From Aquimarina sp. AU58 (GTDB taxonomy: Bacteria; Bacteroidota; Bacteroidia; Flavobacteriales; Flavobacteriaceae): a stretch of DNA of 64,000 bases. The notes beneath the pieces were generated by a model that was given only the letters and a program-made list of their open reading frames with translations, did no database searches and was not told where the DNA came from. A program made the translations under genes and the position numbers. Where the stretch lies: the NCBI RefSeq assembly GCF_900312745.1, contig NZ_OMPD01000014.1, positions 2,852,001 to 2,916,000 on the forward strand. Reading direction: 5' to 3'. Of the stretch, positions 52,715-61,390 are shown piece by piece. Each line of letters opens with the position of its first letter. Within the stretch, counting starts at the first letter, position 1.

Positions 52715-53689
52715 ATGCAAGAAAAAGACCTTATAAAGTTTATAAAGGGAGATGCTAGTCCTGATGAAAAGAAAATAGTAATCGAATGGATTAAAAAAGA
52801 TAGTGAGCATCAAAAACAGTTCAATTTACTTAAGGCAAAATATGTTGCTTCTACGTTGGATTCACTAAGTAATATGGATGTTAATGCTCAGTACCAAAGT
52901 TTTTCTTCAAAGAGAACTAAGAAGAAAAGATACTATTACACAGCTATTGCAGCATCGATAGTAATCCCTTTTATGATGTGGTATATATTTACACCTTTTC
53001 CTAATAACAATTCGATTGTTGATACTACAGAAATTCTTAATTCTAATACTAAGCATGTAGCTACGAGTCATGGAGGGTACAAAACAGTAGTGTTACCAGA
53101 TGGTTCTACGATTGTATTAAATGCCAATAGTAGTCTTACTTATCCCAATACATTTACAGATAGTATTAGAAAAGTTACTTTGATAGGAGAAGCATTTTTT
53201 GATATAAAAAGGGATGTAACCAAACCTTTTATAGTAACTACAGACCATATCAATATTAGAGTTTTGGGTACATCATTTAATGTGAAATCCTATCCAAAAG
53301 ACGAAAAAATTGAAACTACATTGGTAACAGGAAAAGTTGAAGTTTTTCAACAACAAAAAGAAGGACCCATCGTTTTGGAACCATCGCAAAGGGCAATTTT
53401 TGATAAAGAAAAAAGTAATATCAAAGTGGATAAAGTGGATTCTAAAAATATAGTTGCCTGGCAAGAAGGTAAATTAATTTTTGACAAGACCCCATTAAAA
53501 CAAGTTGTATTAGATCTAAACAGAAAATATAATGTAGAGTTTACAATTAAATCTGATTCACTTCTACAATACAAATATACAGGAGAGTTTGATAACCTTA
53601 CGCTAAAAGAGGTGTTGGAACTCATCAAAATGTCTTCACCCATTAATTATAAATATGTAAACAACAAAGTCATGCTCAATTCAGAATAA
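52715..53689 (+). CDS. FecR family anti-sigma factor / sigma regulator
   Basis: The 324-residue protein has a cytosolic N-terminal part (about 1-72), one membrane helix (about 74-93, YYYTAIAASIVIPFMMWYIF), a periplasmic FecR domain (about 120-220, with VVLPDGSTIVLNANSSLTYP and GTSFNVKSYP) and a C-terminal DUF4974/STN-like domain (about 250-324). In FecI/FecR systems it holds the sigma factor until a TonB-dependent receptor signals. It lies 66 bases after the sigma gene and before the STN-containing SusC gene, as expected. A GGGGGTAAT element (52667-52675) followed by TACGTC (52685-52690) precedes its start and may be the autoregulated promoter. Confidence 0.93.
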   Translation: MQEKDLIKFIKGDASPDEKKIVIEWIKKDSEHQKQFNLLKAKYVASTLDSLSNMDVNAQYQSFSSKRTKKKRYYYTAIAASIVIPFMMWYIFTPFPNNNSIVDTTEILNSNTKHVATSHGGYKTVVLPDGSTIVLNANSSLTYPNTFTDSIRKVTLIGEAFFDIKRDVTKPFIVTTDHINIRVLGTSFNVKSYPKDEKIETTLVTGKVEVFQQQKEGPIVLEPSQRAIFDKEKSNIKVDKVDSKNIVAWQEGKLIFDKTPLKQVVLDLNRKYNVEFTIKSDSLLQYKYTGEFDNLTLKEVLELIKMSSPINYKYVNNKVMLNSE

Positions 53690-53701
53690 TATAATAAATA
53701 G

Positions 53702-53729
53702 AGAAGAGGATGCGGTAACATCCTCTTCT
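53702..53729 (+). terminator. Hairpin between the FecR and SusC genes
   Basis: AGAAGAGGATG (53702-53712) pairs perfectly with CATCCTCTTCT (53719-53729) across CGGTAA. The stem is strong but followed only by GTTAATCATTT, so it may be a leaky terminator or an RNA-processing site that lets SusC/SusD levels differ from those of the regulators. Confidence 0.65.
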
Positions 53730-53781
53730 GTTAATCATTTAACTAGACTCAGAATTAGAATAATTAAAATCACACAAAATT

Positions 53782-56700
53782 ATGAAAAAAAACCTTTCCG
53801 GAGTTTTCTTATCCAGAAAACATCTTATAAGAATTATGAAAATTTATTCTTTACTTATATGTATTACCATTTCAAAACTATTTTCATTTAATACATATTC
53901 TCAAAATATATCAATCTCTCTTGAAGAGGTTACATTGCAAATGGCCATTGAGGAGATTGAACAAAAAAGCGAATTTCGTTTCTTTTATAATAACAATTTG
54001 GTCGATATTTCAAGAAAAGTATCTCTTGTAGCGACTAATGAGCGAGTAAAAAAAGTGTTATACGGGCTATTTGATGATACTAATATAAATTTCAAGATTT
54101 ATAAAAATCAAATTGTTTTATTTCCAAGAAATGTAAAAACATCAGGACTAGCTCTTAGAAATCTATTAGATTATATAGAAGAAAAGTCAATAGAGCAAAC
54201 CAATAAAAATACGATTGGTAATGAAACCAATACACAGCAAAATTTTGTAAGCGGTACAATACAAAGTGAAGAAGGCTACCCTTTACCAGGAGTTAATGTA
54301 ATTATTAAAGGTACAAACAAAGGAACATTAACAGATTTTGATGGTAATTATAAACTAGAAGTTAATCAAGGTGATGCCCTGGTGTTTTCTTATGTAGGTT
54401 TTGAAACCCAGGAAATTGTAGTAACTAAGAATGTTATAGATGTAGTCCTAAAAGAAGATATTAGTAATCTCGAGGAAGTAGTTGTAACGGGGTATGCGGT
54501 TCAGCGAAAATCCAGGCTTACAGGTTCAGCAATAAATGTAAAATTGGAAGCAATTAATGCTACACCAAGAGCAGCTATCCAAGAAAGTATTCAAGGTAAC
54601 GTTCCTGGAGTATTGGTAACTTCTGATAGTGGTCAACCTGGATCTACACCAAACGTAAGAATAAGAGGTGTTGGATCTTTCACAGCTTCATTTCCACTAT
54701 ACGTCATTGACGGTATACAGACGAGAGATGCCTCTATAATTACTTCTCTTAATCCAGGAGATATTAAAACAATTTCTGTTTTAAAAGATGCTGCTGCCAC
54801 ATCGATTTATGGGACTAGAGGAGCTAATGGTGTCATTGTGATACAAACAAAATCAGGAGAACAAGGTAAGATGATTATTTCATATAGTACACAGGCAGGA
54901 TTATCTTCTCCAACAGTTGCAAATCGCTTTAAACCTCTTAATACTTCAGAATTAAAAGAGTTATTGGTAGAAGGGATACAAAATGCAGGAATCAGAGATA
55001 ATGATAACGATGCTTTGGCTTATATAACAGATAGAGGATTTAATCCAGATGTGAATACTAATTGGTTTGATTTGTTAACTCAAGATGGTTTTTACCAACA
55101 ACACGATCTATCTCTAAGAGGAGGAAATGAAAACACAAAGTATTATATTTCAGGAGGATACTTTAATCAAGAAGGAGTTATTGTTGGGTCTCAATTTGAA
55201 AGAATGAACTCAAGAATCAAATTAGACCAAAGAATAAATGATAGAATTAATTTTAGTGCCAATATATCGTATAACAAAAATATTTTTGATATAAGACCAG
55301 ATGGAGGTGCTTTTGCAAACCCTGTAAGATCCATATATCGAATACGACCAGACATTTCTCCATATAATGAAGATGGGACTTATAATTTTGGTTTTAACAG
55401 TACTCATAATCCAGTGGCCCAAGCTGAAACTGAGACAAGAAGAAATATTACGCATAGAATTCTGGCCGGGGCAGATCTATCTTATAAAATACTGGATGGA
55501 CTTTCGTTTGAATCATCAATTAATATGAATCAAGGATTTAGAGATGATTATATACGACTACCTGCTGGTTTTGGAGATGGCAGACCAACAGGAAGAGGAA
55601 ATCAAGACTCCGATTTTTTATTCACTTGGCTATTTAGAAACATGTTGAGATATAATATGAGTTGGAGAAATCATAATATGTCAGCTTTTGGGGGGTATGA
55701 ATTACAAAAAACCAGAAATAAATTTACAGATATACAGGTAGAAAACATACCCGATGGTTTTGTAGACTTAAATGCAGGTAGTTTGCCTACAGAAGCTTCT
55801 ACAAACAGAAGACAAAGTGGATTAAATTCTATATTTCTTAACGCAGAATATTCTTATAATGAGAAGTATTTGATTAGTGGGTCGCTTAGACGTGATGGTA
55901 GTTCTACATTTAAGGATGATAACCAGTATGGTGTTTTCTGGTCTGTTGGTATTGGTTGGAATATAGCCAACGAAGAGTTTATGAGTTCATTAAGTTTTAT
56001 AAATGACTTCAAATTAAGAGCGAGTTATGGAGAGAATGGAAACGATCCTATTGCTGGTAATGAAAATTCCAATAGTGTAAATGATAATCCTTATGCAGTA
56101 TTTGATCTTTTTTCTATTAATGATTATGATGGTAGTCCAGGATTGTTCTTCTCTGATTTAGGAAATCCTAATTTAAAATGGGAGGTTAACAAACCTTTAA
56201 ATATTGGACTTGATTATTCTTTATTTAATAATAGAATACAAGGAAGTTTTGATTGGTATAAAAGAGAAACTACAGACCTTATTAGAGCAAGACCTATTTC
56301 ATCTACAAATGGAGACGTAGATATTGTACAAAATATTGGTGCAATGGAAAATACAGGAATAGAGTTTGAAATCACTACCCGTAATATTGTGAGCAGTAAT
56401 AATGGTTTTAGTTGGACGACAAGTTTTAATTATACTACAAATAAAAATAAAGTCACAAAACTATCTGATGGTGGAGAACCAATTATAGATCGTACTCGTA
56501 TTACAGCAGTAGGAGAAGATTTTGAAACATTTTATTTGGTTCGATATGCAGGTGTAGATCCTGAAAATGGAGAAGCTTTATGGTTTATTAATGATGAATC
56601 AGATGCTACTACTAATAATTATGGTGATGCAGATCAGGTAATTATAGGGAATGCTACTCCAGATTTTTATGCAGGACTAAGAAATACATTTTCATATAAA

Positions 56701-57168
56701 GGAATCTCGTTAGATTTTCAGTTGTATAGTGCTTGGGGTGGGTTGGTATATGATACCTGGAACAGATTTACACTTAGTGATGGTTCCCGAAGACTTTCTA
56801 GTACGGGTAATGTAACTCGAGGCACATATGAAAGAAGATGGCAACAACCAGGAGATATAACAGACGTACCAGCTTTTGTTTATGGTAATAGACAAACTGG
56901 TCAATCGTCTAAACCATCAAGCAGATTTGTATATGATGGATCTTTTATACGATTACGAGATGTGACTCTTGCATATTCATTACCAGCTAAAAGTATTGAA
57001 ACAATTGGACTTTCTTCTGCCAGAATTTATATCAAAGGAAATAATTTATATACTTATATAAAAGATGATCGGTTGGAGAGAGACCCTGAGTCCGGATCTG
57101 ATGGAAGGTTAAACCAGGAGATCCCGATTTCGAGAGCACTGTTCTTAGGTTTAGATTTAACATTTTAA
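53782..57168 (+). CDS. SusC/RagA family TonB-linked outer-membrane receptor with STN domain
   Basis: The 1128-residue protein has a signal peptide (cut after TYSQN), an STN domain (about 42-115; SLEEVTLQMAIEEIEQ), a carboxypeptidase-regulatory-like domain (about 155-230; GYPLPGVNVIIKGTN), the TonB-box-like LEEVVVTGY, a plug domain with YVIDGIQTRD and LKDAAATSIYGTRGANGVI, and a 22-stranded barrel ending in the family-typical LDLTF. The STN domain marks a receptor that signals to FecR, so the sigma/anti-sigma pair upstream likely senses its ligand. Size is normal for SusC. The substrate is unknown; no glycoside hydrolase or peptidase gene lies close by. SusD follows after 11 bases. Confidence 0.95.
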   Translation: MKKNLSGVFLSRKHLIRIMKIYSLLICITISKLFSFNTYSQNISISLEEVTLQMAIEEIEQKSEFRFFYNNNLVDISRKVSLVATNERVKKVLYGLFDDTNINFKIYKNQIVLFPRNVKTSGLALRNLLDYIEEKSIEQTNKNTIGNETNTQQNFVSGTIQSEEGYPLPGVNVIIKGTNKGTLTDFDGNYKLEVNQGDALVFSYVGFETQEIVVTKNVIDVVLKEDISNLEEVVVTGYAVQRKSRLTGSAINVKLEAINATPRAAIQESIQGNVPGVLVTSDSGQPGSTPNVRIRGVGSFTASFPLYVIDGIQTRDASIITSLNPGDIKTISVLKDAAATSIYGTRGANGVIVIQTKSGEQGKMIISYSTQAGLSSPTVANRFKPLNTSELKELLVEGIQNAGIRDNDNDALAYITDRGFNPDVNTNWFDLLTQDGFYQQHDLSLRGGNENTKYYISGGYFNQEGVIVGSQFERMNSRIKLDQRINDRINFSANISYNKNIFDIRPDGGAFANPVRSIYRIRPDISPYNEDGTYNFGFNSTHNPVAQAETETRRNITHRILAGADLSYKILDGLSFESSINMNQGFRDDYIRLPAGFGDGRPTGRGNQDSDFLFTWLFRNMLRYNMSWRNHNMSAFGGYELQKTRNKFTDIQVENIPDGFVDLNAGSLPTEASTNRRQSGLNSIFLNAEYSYNEKYLISGSLRRDGSSTFKDDNQYGVFWSVGIGWNIANEEFMSSLSFINDFKLRASYGENGNDPIAGNENSNSVNDNPYAVFDLFSINDYDGSPGLFFSDLGNPNLKWEVNKPLNIGLDYSLFNNRIQGSFDWYKRETTDLIRARPISSTNGDVDIVQNIGAMENTGIEFEITTRNIVSSNNGFSWTTSFNYTTNKNKVTKLSDGGEPIIDRTRITAVGEDFETFYLVRYAGVDPENGEALWFINDESDATTNNYGDADQVIIGNATPDFYAGLRNTFSYKGISLDFQLYSAWGGLVYDTWNRFTLSDGSRRLSSTGNVTRGTYERRWQQPGDITDVPAFVYGNRQTGQSSKPSSRFVYDGSFIRLRDVTLAYSLPAKSIETIGLSSARIYIKGNNLYTYIKDDRLERDPESGSDGRLNQEIPISRALFLGLDLTF

Positions 57169-57179
57169 TTTATAGCATC

Positions 57180-58580
57180 ATGAAAAATAAAATATTATAT
57201 ACCCTTGCAGCATTTGTTTTGATATTAAGTGCTTGTGAGGACACATTGGAGCAAGAATTTTCTGATAATGTAGAGGTTTCTAATGCCATTGTAGATCTTA
57301 ATTCTTTAAATTTAGCAGCAAATGGTTCTTATAGCTTGTTTGCAGATACAGATGTGTATAACCGTACTGTGATGTTGCTTCCCGAAATTTTATCTGATAA
57401 TGCTTTTATAGATGCATTTGATAATACAGGGAGATATTTGGATTTTGATTTATATACAGTAAACTCTAATAATAGATTTATAACTCCAGCCTGGGAGAAT
57501 CTTACACGTATTATTGCTTCTACTTCAATAATTATAAAAAGGGCAGAGTTGTTATCTTTTCCTGAGTCAGAGCAAGAAGATGCAGAGCAATATATAGGAG
57601 AAATGTATGCATTGAGGGCATTGGCATTTCATAATCTTCAATTATTATTTGCACAACCTTATAATTTTACATCAGATGCTTCTCATTTTGGAGTACCTAT
57701 TCCTGATTTTGAAACTTTGGGAGATGGTGGTACTATTCAAGAACCAGGAAGGAGTACAACGGCCCAAGTTTATGCTCAAATTGAAAGAGATTTAATAAAA
57801 GCAACTAACCTTATGAGGAAGCAGTCATCTCCTTCTAGAATGGATGTTTATGCAGCAAAAGCATTACTCGCCCGAGTGTATTTACATATGGAAGATTGGG
57901 GAAAAGCAAGAGATATGGCTACCGATGTAATTGATAATAGTGGAAATAAACTATTAGAGAATCAAGAATACATCGCAAGTTGGGCTTTAGATGATAATAG
58001 TGAGACTTTATTTACATTGGTAAATAATGAAACTGATAATTCTGGAACAAATTCCATCGGTTATTTTTATCTTACTTATAAAGATGCTTTCGCCACAGAC
58101 GATTTTGTGAATATTTTGAGTAATACAGATGTTAGAAAAGAATTATACCCGGTTGATGATGGTGTGAATTTGGTTACGAAATTTCCCAAAGTAGCGGCTC
58201 AAGATGATAACATACAAATATTAAGGTTATCAGAAATGTATTTAATCAAAGCAGAGGCTCATGCTCAATTAAATGAAGATATAGACGCTCAACAAACTTT
58301 GGACGCTATTATACAGAGAGCCGATCCATTAGTAGTTGCATCTACAGAAACTGGACAGGCATTAATAGATAAAATTGTTTTAGAAAGACGTAAAGAATTA
58401 GCTTTTGAAGGGTTTAGACTTTATGATCTTAGCAGATATAGAATAACATTTAGTAAATTTCTTCAAGATGGAAACCCTATTGTAATTTCTGCTCCAGAGA
58501 ACAGAACAATTATGCCTATACCTATCGATGAGATTAATGTAAATCCAAATATAGCTAATCAACAAAACCCAGGATATTAA
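57180..58580 (+). CDS. SusD/RagB family nutrient-binding lipoprotein
   Basis: SusD proteins form the lid of the SusC transporter and bind the nutrient. The 466-residue protein has a lipobox LSAC (C19), a TPR-like helical core with YIGEMYALRALAFHNLQLLF, VYAAKALLARVYLHM and LRLSEMYLIKAEAHAQL, and the C-terminal RKELAFEGFRLYDLSRY, which is the SusD-family hallmark. It ends MPIPIDEINVNPN, as usual. It lies directly after SusC in the same operon. No downstream polysaccharide or peptide degrading gene is present, so the target nutrient is not evident. Confidence 0.95.
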   Translation: MKNKILYTLAAFVLILSACEDTLEQEFSDNVEVSNAIVDLNSLNLAANGSYSLFADTDVYNRTVMLLPEILSDNAFIDAFDNTGRYLDFDLYTVNSNNRFITPAWENLTRIIASTSIIIKRAELLSFPESEQEDAEQYIGEMYALRALAFHNLQLLFAQPYNFTSDASHFGVPIPDFETLGDGGTIQEPGRSTTAQVYAQIERDLIKATNLMRKQSSPSRMDVYAAKALLARVYLHMEDWGKARDMATDVIDNSGNKLLENQEYIASWALDDNSETLFTLVNNETDNSGTNSIGYFYLTYKDAFATDDFVNILSNTDVRKELYPVDDGVNLVTKFPKVAAQDDNIQILRLSEMYLIKAEAHAQLNEDIDAQQTLDAIIQRADPLVVASTETGQALIDKIVLERRKELAFEGFRLYDLSRYRITFSKFLQDGNPIVISAPENRTIMPIPIDEINVNPNIANQQNPGY

Positions 58581-58618
58581 AATATAAAGAAGGATCAAGA
58601 TTTGAGTTAGTCATTGGT

Positions 58619-58660
58619 AATGGGCTCGATTAATATTAAAAATTAGTCGAGCTCATTTAA
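58619..58660 (+). terminator. Hairpin after susD
   Basis: AATGGGCTCGATTAAT (58619-58634) pairs, with G-T pairs, with ATTAGTCGAGCTCATT (58642-58657) over a seven-base loop. The tail is TAATAT and not a strong T run, so termination may be inefficient, but it closes the SusCD operon plausibly. Confidence 0.6.
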
Positions 58661-58753
58661 TATAAAGGCCCGTTTGATCAGTATATTTCCATTTAAAAAT
58701 CCATATCTTGGCAGTAATAAAATGTAATATTTTGTACGTCTAATTTTGAATGG

Positions 58754-59323
58754 ATGAACTATAAGATTCTTGATGAAAATTTGATTTATGATGGTTTTTT
58801 AAAAATTAAAAAAGCCATAGTTACTCATGATCGATTTCATAAAAGTACTCCGGTCACATATTCCCGAGAAATGGTAGATCGAGGAGATTCTGTTGCAGTT
58901 TTATTATATGAGAAAGACACTAATCATCTAATCTTGATCAATCAATTTCGTTATCCTACCACAAAAAATGGTAATGGTTGGCTTATTGAAATTCCGGCAG
59001 GAGGATTAGAAGAAAATGAAGATCCTGTTGCATGCGCTATTCGCGAAACCGAAGAAGAGACGGGATATCAAGTAAATGATTTAAGACATATCACTACATT
59101 TTATGCTACACCTGGCGGTTCTTCTGAAAGAATGTATCTGTATTATGCCGAAGTTTTTGAGAAAGACAAAATACATAAAGGTGGGGGACTAAAGGAGGAG
59201 GAAGAAGATATAGAGCTATGTAAGTACCATATCTCAGAAATAGATGATTTATTAATATCCGGAAAGATAAACGATGCAAAAACCATTATAGCACTACAAT
59301 GGTTTAAAATAACCCGGCTTTAA
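58754..59323 (+). CDS. Nudix hydrolase (NudK/ADP-sugar pyrophosphatase-like)
   Basis: The 189-residue protein has a complete Nudix box, starting GGLEENEDPVACAIRETEEE and ending TGY, matching GX5EX7REUXEEXGU. Preceding residues LINQFRYPTTKNGNGWLIEI and following PGGSSERMYLYYAEV are typical of NudK/NudF-like enzymes that cleave GDP-mannose or ADP-ribose-type nucleotides. Its substrate is not certain. The sequence before its start, TTTGTACGTCT, also occurs before the FecR gene, though the two genes are not linked in function. It is monocistronic or precedes the small gene at 59387. Confidence 0.9.
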   Translation: MNYKILDENLIYDGFLKIKKAIVTHDRFHKSTPVTYSREMVDRGDSVAVLLYEKDTNHLILINQFRYPTTKNGNGWLIEIPAGGLEENEDPVACAIRETEEETGYQVNDLRHITTFYATPGGSSERMYLYYAEVFEKDKIHKGGGLKEEEEDIELCKYHISEIDDLLISGKINDAKTIIALQWFKITRL

Positions 59324-59386
59324 ACTATTTTTAGAATACAACTATTTTATTGTATTTTGACATATGTTTATAGTTAAAATAATAAT

Positions 59387-59656
59387 ATGTCTATTAATAG
59401 CGAAATAGGAACAGAATTAGTGCTCTTTAAAACCTTTGATGACAAGATAACGATCACGTTAAAATCAAAGAATTATGTACCTTTTATTACTCAGGTAAAA
59501 GAATTTAATTACAAAGAAGAGGATGCGAGAGTGATTTTTAAAAGATGTGAAGAGACTATTTTTCCAATAGATACAGAAGAAACCAAAGAAGAAGAATACA
59601 TGACATATATTAAAAATATAGAGTCTGTAGAATTATACGAAATGAGTGATCAGTAG
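59387..59656 (+). CDS. Small cytosolic protein of unknown function
   Basis: The 89-residue protein has no signal peptide and no family I recognise. It begins MSINSEIGTELVLFKTFDDK, is rich in acidic and lysine residues, and contains a short stretch KNYVPFITQVKEFNYKEEDA with alternating pattern suggesting two strands and a helix. It follows the Nudix gene by 63 bases and may be co-transcribed. The composition is like real protein, so I consider it a likely gene. Confidence 0.55.
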   Translation: MSINSEIGTELVLFKTFDDKITITLKSKNYVPFITQVKEFNYKEEDARVIFKRCEETIFPIDTEETKEEEYMTYIKNIESVELYEMSDQ

Positions 59657-59767
59657 TCGGCAAAACAAAATAATTTCAGGCAGAATAATCAAGTTAGCGT
59701 ATCATTTTCAAGTTCTATTTCTTAATAAGAAAAATATCATCGAGTTTATGAATTGAAAAAGAAATTG

Positions 59768-60355
59768 TTATTTACAATTGGTAGTAACGGTGACCTTTTT
59801 TAATTTCTTCCAGATTTGATGTTCAAGAGGCTGAGGAGATAAATTAAACAATACAAGGTGCTTATTTTGTAATTCACACCTACTATAATTTACTGTAATA
59901 TTTAAATCCAACTCTTTTTTTGTAGTAAAAGCATCATAAGTAAGTATTTTTCCTACATATACAGAATCATTTACTTTTTCAAAAAAAGCTTTAGATTTAG
60001 GTATTTTGTTCTTTTGTATAGAATCCATTTTGGATACCAAATGCATTAAACCATCAAAATAAGCTTCCATTTCAGATTCAATTTTTTTGGTAGATAGTCG
60101 TGGATCGTCATTTAAATCCCATAAAAATGCATATGAAAAATAGTCAGAAGCACCTTCTTTTCCCCATCCAGGAGCAAAACGAACATATTCTATACCCGAA
60201 TATTGTATAGAAGTGGCAAATTCTAAAGGAAATTCAATAACTTCGCTCCTCCAATTTTCTGAAGCACTTAATAAATTTTTAGTATTTGAATCATTGCCAC
60301 ATTGAACAAATAATATCGTTATTATAATAAAAGGTATGGTTTTTGCAAAAGACAT
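59768..60355 (-). CDS. Lipoprotein of unknown function
   Basis: The 195-residue protein has a type II signal peptide with lipobox LFVQC (C19), followed by GNDSNTKN. The mature part has aromatic-rich strands including YVRFAPGWGKEGASDYFSYA and a helix EMEAYFDGLMHLVSKM. Two further cysteines occur near the C-terminus (RCEL and the terminal TNCK). I do not recognise a domain. It is divergent from the M28-like gene and shares the promoter region with it. Confidence 0.7.
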   Translation of the reverse strand: MSFAKTIPFIIITILFVQCGNDSNTKNLLSASENWRSEVIEFPLEFATSIQYSGIEYVRFAPGWGKEGASDYFSYAFLWDLNDDPRLSTKKIESEMEAYFDGLMHLVSKMDSIQKNKIPKSKAFFEKVNDSVYVGKILTYDAFTTKKELDLNITVNYSRCELQNKHLVLFNLSPQPLEHQIWKKLKKVTVTTNCK

Positions 60356-60390
60356 ATTAAAGTGTTATTTTATGCAATAAAAATACAAAA

Positions 60391-60420
60391 TTGTTTAATT
60401 ACAGATTTTTCATAAATTTG
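60391..60420 (+). promoter_or_regulatory. Promoter of the M28-like gene
   Basis: The -7 box TAAATTTG (60413-60420) lies 19 bases after TTG (60391-60393), a full match to the Bacteroidetes consensus. Transcription would start near 60425, so the frame beginning with GTG at 60420 cannot be the real start; the ATG at 60453 is preferred. Confidence 0.7.
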
Positions 60421-60452
60421 TGTTAAAGGGAATAGAATACAAAACCTACAAA

Positions 60453-61337
60453 ATGAATTATTATAGAGAATTTTTACTATTATTTATTTTCGCAATTCAG
60501 ATGGCCCCAGCTCAGACTGAACAAGATCGAAAAGAAGCAGAGATTATTAATGTCCAAAAGGGAATTGTTGCCAAGCTCACAGGCCATGAACCTATTAGAG
60601 GAAGAAAAAAATTAAAAAGCAGATCGAGTGCTTCCGAAAGGAAAACTACTGCCGATTTTTTATTTAGTTCTTTAAAAGATATAGGGCTTAAACCTGAAAA
60701 GCATACTTATAATGTAAAGGATAAGAAAGGAAATTTATTTAATGGCGCAAATATCTTTGCAGAGATTCCGGCTACCAATGGTAGTGATGAATACGTTGTG
60801 ATAGCAGCACATTATGATACTGTTAAGGACAGCCCTGGTGCGGTTCATAATGCTACAGGTGTTGCGATTGCATACTATGTCGCATTGAAATTAACAGAAT
60901 TAAAGGAACGTAAAATAAATTTCATGGTTGTATTTTTTGACCACTGGAAAAGTAATATGGTAGGTACAAGAATGTTTACCAAAAAATTGAAAGACGAAGA
61001 ATATAAAATTCATTCCATGCACCGATCTGATTATATGGGTTGGGATAATGATGAAGATAGAGCTATAGAAATGCTAGCATCTAGCCTTAGCTTAGAATCA
61101 TTATATCGTCTTGAATCTCCCGTGCCTATATATAAGAGAGAAGTGGCTACACCAGAGAGTAGATTTTTCGCTAATTTTGGTTTTGAAACTGTGACACTTA
61201 CTGCAGAATTGAAAAATGCAGATAATTCACCTTTTGTACGCCAGAGTGAAGATAAGTATACAACGGTAAATTTTAAATACCTGGCATCTACTACGGATAT
61301 CGTTCATGGAGTAATGAAATCCTTAGCTACGGATTAA
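60453..61337 (+). CDS. M28-family peptidase homologue with altered active site, probably inactive
   Basis: The 294-residue protein has a signal peptide (cut near MAPAQ) and the fold pattern of M28 aminopeptidases. The first metal motif HYD (H120, D122) in AAHYDTV is kept, but the second ligand, normally Asp in a GAxDN motif, is His (GAVHNATG, H132); the catalytic/ligand Glu-Glu pair is Asp-His (FFDHWKS, D163-H164); and the late His motif reads SPFVRQSEDKY without the His. Only the Asp in RSDYMGW seems kept. Loss of several residues at once suggests a non-peptidase role such as binding or a changed metal. The start was moved from GTG to ATG because of the promoter. Confidence 0.82.
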   Translation: MNYYREFLLLFIFAIQMAPAQTEQDRKEAEIINVQKGIVAKLTGHEPIRGRKKLKSRSSASERKTTADFLFSSLKDIGLKPEKHTYNVKDKKGNLFNGANIFAEIPATNGSDEYVVIAAHYDTVKDSPGAVHNATGVAIAYYVALKLTELKERKINFMVVFFDHWKSNMVGTRMFTKKLKDEEYKIHSMHRSDYMGWDNDEDRAIEMLASSLSLESLYRLESPVPIYKREVATPESRFFANFGFETVTLTAELKNADNSPFVRQSEDKYTTVNFKYLASTTDIVHGVMKSLATD

Positions 61338-61358
61338 AAAAATAAAAACTATACTTTT

Positions 61359-61390
61359 AAAAGAGTTCTTACTGAAGTAAGAACTCTTTT
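61359..61390. terminator. Bidirectional terminator overlapping the thrC 3' end
   Basis: AAAAGAGTTCTTACT (61359-61373) pairs perfectly with AGTAAGAACTCTTTT (61376-61390) around a two-base loop (formally; a larger loop will open). The right arm and part of the left arm lie inside the last thrC codons. It serves the convergent M28-like and thr transcripts. Confidence 0.8.
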
